9,450 bases of DNA. Origin: Solirubrobacteraceae bacterium (lineage in GTDB: Bacteria; Actinomycetota; Thermoleophilia; Solirubrobacterales; Solirubrobacteraceae). Of the stretch, positions 7,661 to 9,450 are shown one piece after another. The stretch is from NCBI GenBank assembly GCA_016462245.1, contig JAEMTR010000046.1, positions 1-9,450 of the forward strand. Direction: 5' to 3'. Made by a program: the position numbers and the translations under genes. Below the pieces are notes generated by a model. That model was given only the letters and a program-made list of their open reading frames with translations. It searched no databases and was not told the DNA's origin. Positions within the stretch are counted from its first letter, which is position 1. Each line of letters opens with the position of its first letter.

Positions 7661-8269
7661 GTGGCCGACTGGCACGAAGAGGTTTGGGCCGCGGTTCCGC
7701 TGGGCGCGATGCCGGAGCGCTTTGATCAGCGCCGGGAGCTGCTACTGGCAGATGTAATCGCGGGGCAGCGGGTGCTTGATCTGGGCTGCGGTGATGGCCG
7801 CTTCAGCGCTGCGCTGGTCGGCGCTGGGGCGAGCGTTGTTGGCGTTGACGCCGCCGCCGAGGCACTGCGGCGCGCGCGCAAGCACGCGCCCGAGGCGGAA
7901 TTCGTTCAAGTGGACGAAGGCGCGCCGCTTCCGTTTGGCGGTGACTCGTTTGATCTTGTCTGGTGCGGTGAGACGCTCGAGCACGTGGTTGACGTCGCAC
8001 TACTGCTCGGCGAGGTGCGGCGCGTGCTGCGCCCGGGCGCGATGCTGCTGGCGACGACGCCAAACCACGCGCGGCTGCGAGTCGCCGGTGAGGCGCTCGC
8101 TGGCGGGCCGCTGGAGCGACGGCTCGACCCGCGCGCCGACCACCTGCGCTTCTTCACGGCGCACACGCTGCGCGAACTGCTTAGCGGCGCTGGCTTTGAG
8201 CAGGTCAGCGTGATCGCCGTTGACGGACCGCCGCTGCTGCGCCGCTCGCTGATTGCTCGCGCGCGCTAA
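7661..8269 (+). CDS. Class I SAM-dependent methyltransferase
   Basis: A 202-residue Rossmann-fold methyltransferase with the SAM-binding loop VLDLGCGDGRFS (38-49), the acidic end of strand 2 in VVGVDAAAEALRRAR (59-73), the motif FDLVWCGETLEHV (97-109) and the post-motif segment RRVLRPGAMLLATTPNH (120-136). Such proteins methylate small molecules, sugars or lipids; the substrate is unknown, but the position suggests a glycan or its lipid-linked precursor. The start is GTG at 7661, immediately after the TAG of the transferase gene, with no intervening base, so translation is probably coupled. MADWHEEVW makes a sensible N-terminus and there is no good later start before the conserved domain. No dedicated ribosome-binding site stands out. 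The 3' end is three bases from the end of the convergent ligase gene. Confidence 0.9.
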   Translation: MADWHEEVWAAVPLGAMPERFDQRRELLLADVIAGQRVLDLGCGDGRFSAALVGAGASVVGVDAAAEALRRARKHAPEAEFVQVDEGAPLPFGGDSFDLVWCGETLEHVVDVALLLGEVRRVLRPGAMLLATTPNHARLRVAGEALAGGPLERRLDPRADHLRFFTAHTLRELLSGAGFEQVSVIAVDGPPLLRRSLIARAR

Positions 8270-8272
8270 AGC

Positions 8273-9450
8273 TCAGTTCTTCTTGTTCTTCTTCGCCTTC
8301 TTCTCTTCGGCGCGTTTGACGGCGCGGTAGGCGAGCAGGAAGGTTGCCTTCGCTTGCAGCGCGCGCGGGTTGAGGTAGAGCGCGGCCTTGATGTCGCGCT
8401 TCGCCGCGGCTGGGTCGTCCTGTTGGTTGAGGCGGAACTGGGCTAGCGCGATCCAGCCGGCTATTACCGACGGGCGGCGCTGGACGGCGCTTTCGTATGT
8501 CGCCTCGGCGGCCGGTAGATCGCCGGCGACGGTCTGCGCGCCTGCCAGCGTGTAGAGCGGCACGTTTGAGAATGGGTTGGTGTTCTCGGCGTCGCGTGCG
8601 AGCTGCTGGGCCTGTGCGTTCTTGCCAGAGGTGAGCGCTTCGAGCGCTGCGTCGCTCTGGTTGATTGACTGCTGTGGCAGCGTCACGGTGTAGGCGCCGA
8701 CGATCGCGATTGCGATCAGCAGCAGCGCGTTGGCTGCGCGGTTGCGGTCGCGAACTCCGGCGCGGATGCGATCACGGAGGCTGCCAGCCGGGTCGATCCG
8801 CTCCTCTAGCGGCCCGCGCGCCACGAGCCAGCCAGCCGCGAAGAGCGCCGGCACGACGGTGCCTGGGATCAGCCAGGTCCAGTCGATCAGTGAGTTCACA
8901 CCAAAGACGACGACGATTGCCGCAAGCGCCAGCATTCCGACCCGCTCATCGCTCCACTCAGGCCGCTGCGGCCCGCGCCAGGGGCCGGTCGCGCGCCAAG
9001 CGCCAGCCAACCAGGCGGCCAGCAGCGCGAGCGTCACGGCCAGTCCTACGACGCCAAGGTCGGAGGCGGTTTGCACGAGGAAGCCATGCGCATGCAGCAC
9101 GTCAAGGTTGTCTTCGCGAACGATCAATCGCGCCGGCGTGTAGCCGCCGGCGCCAACGCCGATGACTGGCTTCGACTTGAAGATCGTGATCGCGTCGCGC
9201 CAGTAGCGGGCCCGCGCGCTGCCGATCGCCGTCAGTCGCGCCGGGTCGTTGCGCGGCTGTTTGGCGTTCGGGTCGGTCAGGCTGTTCCAGCCGCTCGAGA
9301 TGCTGCCGCTGAAGCCCTTCTCGGAGGTCGCGAGCACGGCCGCTAGCGCGACCGGCGCCAGGGCCAGGCAGATCAACAGCAGCGCGCCCCAGGTGCGCGT
9401 TGTCTTCGCCGGCCACGGGTGGCGATCGCGCAGCCAGGTTGCGACTAGGC
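8273..9450 (-). CDS. O-antigen ligase/polymerase family membrane protein with TPR-like C-terminus, N-terminus cut by window edge
   Basis: C-terminal 391 residues of a Wzy/WaaL-type protein, which in this superfamily joins or polymerises lipid-linked glycans on the outer face of the cytoplasmic membrane. The frame is open to the right edge, so the beginning lies outside; the TTG at 9376 is internal. Visible parts: a membrane helix (about 23-42 of the visible chain), an extracellular loop with Arg-rich RLTAIGSARARYWRDA, PVIGVGAGGYTPARL and HAHGFLVQTASDLGVVG (the Wzy_C-type pattern with its key His), then helices around VGLAVTLALLAAWLAGAW, MLALAAIVVVFGVNSLID with WLIPGTVVPALFAAGWLV, and ALLLIAIAIVGAYTV. 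After the last helix about 120 residues contain two or three TPR-like helical pairs (LYTLAGAQTVAGDLPAAEA; AGWIALAQFRLNQQDDPAA) and a Lys-rich tail (EEKKAKKNKKN). The convergent neighbours make polysaccharide precursors, which fits. Ligase versus polymerase cannot be decided. Confidence 0.85.
   Translation of the reverse strand, partial: LVATWLRDRHPWPAKTTRTWGALLLICLALAPVALAAVLATSEKGFSGSISSGWNSLTDPNAKQPRNDPARLTAIGSARARYWRDAITIFKSKPVIGVGAGGYTPARLIVREDNLDVLHAHGFLVQTASDLGVVGLAVTLALLAAWLAGAWRATGPWRGPQRPEWSDERVGMLALAAIVVVFGVNSLIDWTWLIPGTVVPALFAAGWLVARGPLEERIDPAGSLRDRIRAGVRDRNRAANALLLIAIAIVGAYTVTLPQQSINQSDAALEALTSGKNAQAQQLARDAENTNPFSNVPLYTLAGAQTVAGDLPAAEATYESAVQRRPSVIAGWIALAQFRLNQQDDPAAAKRDIKAALYLNPRALQAKATFLLAYRAVKRAEEKKAKKNKKN

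Noticed and set aside
9374..9376. TTG at 9376 as the start of the ligase-family gene
   Set aside because: The same frame continues without a stop to the window edge and encodes further plausible sequence, so the gene is cut off rather than starting there.

Overview
This window comes from a GC-rich bacterium, most likely an actinobacterium. Thermoleophilia/Solirubrobacterales is my best guess, from the general character of the proteins and from one hypothetical protein (1562-2200) that resembles sequences I associate with that class; no rRNA or other marker gene is present to settle it. The window is densely coded. No gap exceeds about 80 bases, and I see no tRNA, rRNA, CRISPR array or mobile element.

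Left half, minus strand (1-4412): four genes in one direction that look like a propionyl-CoA/methylmalonyl-CoA module. In transcription order they are the catalytic subunit of a split methylmalonyl-CoA mutase (4412-2793), a small four-helix membrane protein of DUF2269 type (2769-2281), an uncharacterised protein with an SRPBCC-like N-terminus, a long Pro/Glu-rich middle and a distinctive C-terminal peptide (2200-1562), and the carboxyltransferase (beta) subunit of a propionyl-CoA carboxylase (1504 to beyond the left edge). Carboxylase and mutase together interconvert propionyl-CoA and succinyl-CoA, with methylmalonyl-CoA epimerase acting between them. The epimerase, the biotin/biotin-carboxylase subunit and the B12-binding mutase subunit are not in the window.

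Middle and right, plus strand (4466-8269): a MoaD-MoaE fusion for molybdenum cofactor synthesis diverges from the mutase gene across only 53 bases. It is followed by three genes of surface-polysaccharide synthesis: a UDP-glucuronate decarboxylase-like SDR enzyme (UDP-xylose synthase), a polyprenyl-phosphate sugar-phosphate transferase that would start glycan assembly on the lipid carrier, and a class I SAM methyltransferase that starts on the base after the previous stop codon. Converging on them from the right, with a 3-base gap, is the C-terminal part of an O-antigen ligase/polymerase-family membrane protein with TPR-like repeats (8273 to beyond the right edge).

The most striking non-coding pattern is in the starts. 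Five of the seven visible starts that are not directly coupled to an upstream stop have a TANNNT hexamer exactly 6 or 7 bases before ATG and little or no Shine-Dalgarno sequence. This is the arrangement expected for leaderless transcripts and would place a promoter at each of those genes, including inside the apparent operons. The other points worth a look are the SRPBCC/Pro-Glu protein between mutase and carboxylase, the internal Gly-Gly-Gly junction of the MoaD-MoaE fusion, and a perfect 8-bp inverted repeat across the mutase stop codon.
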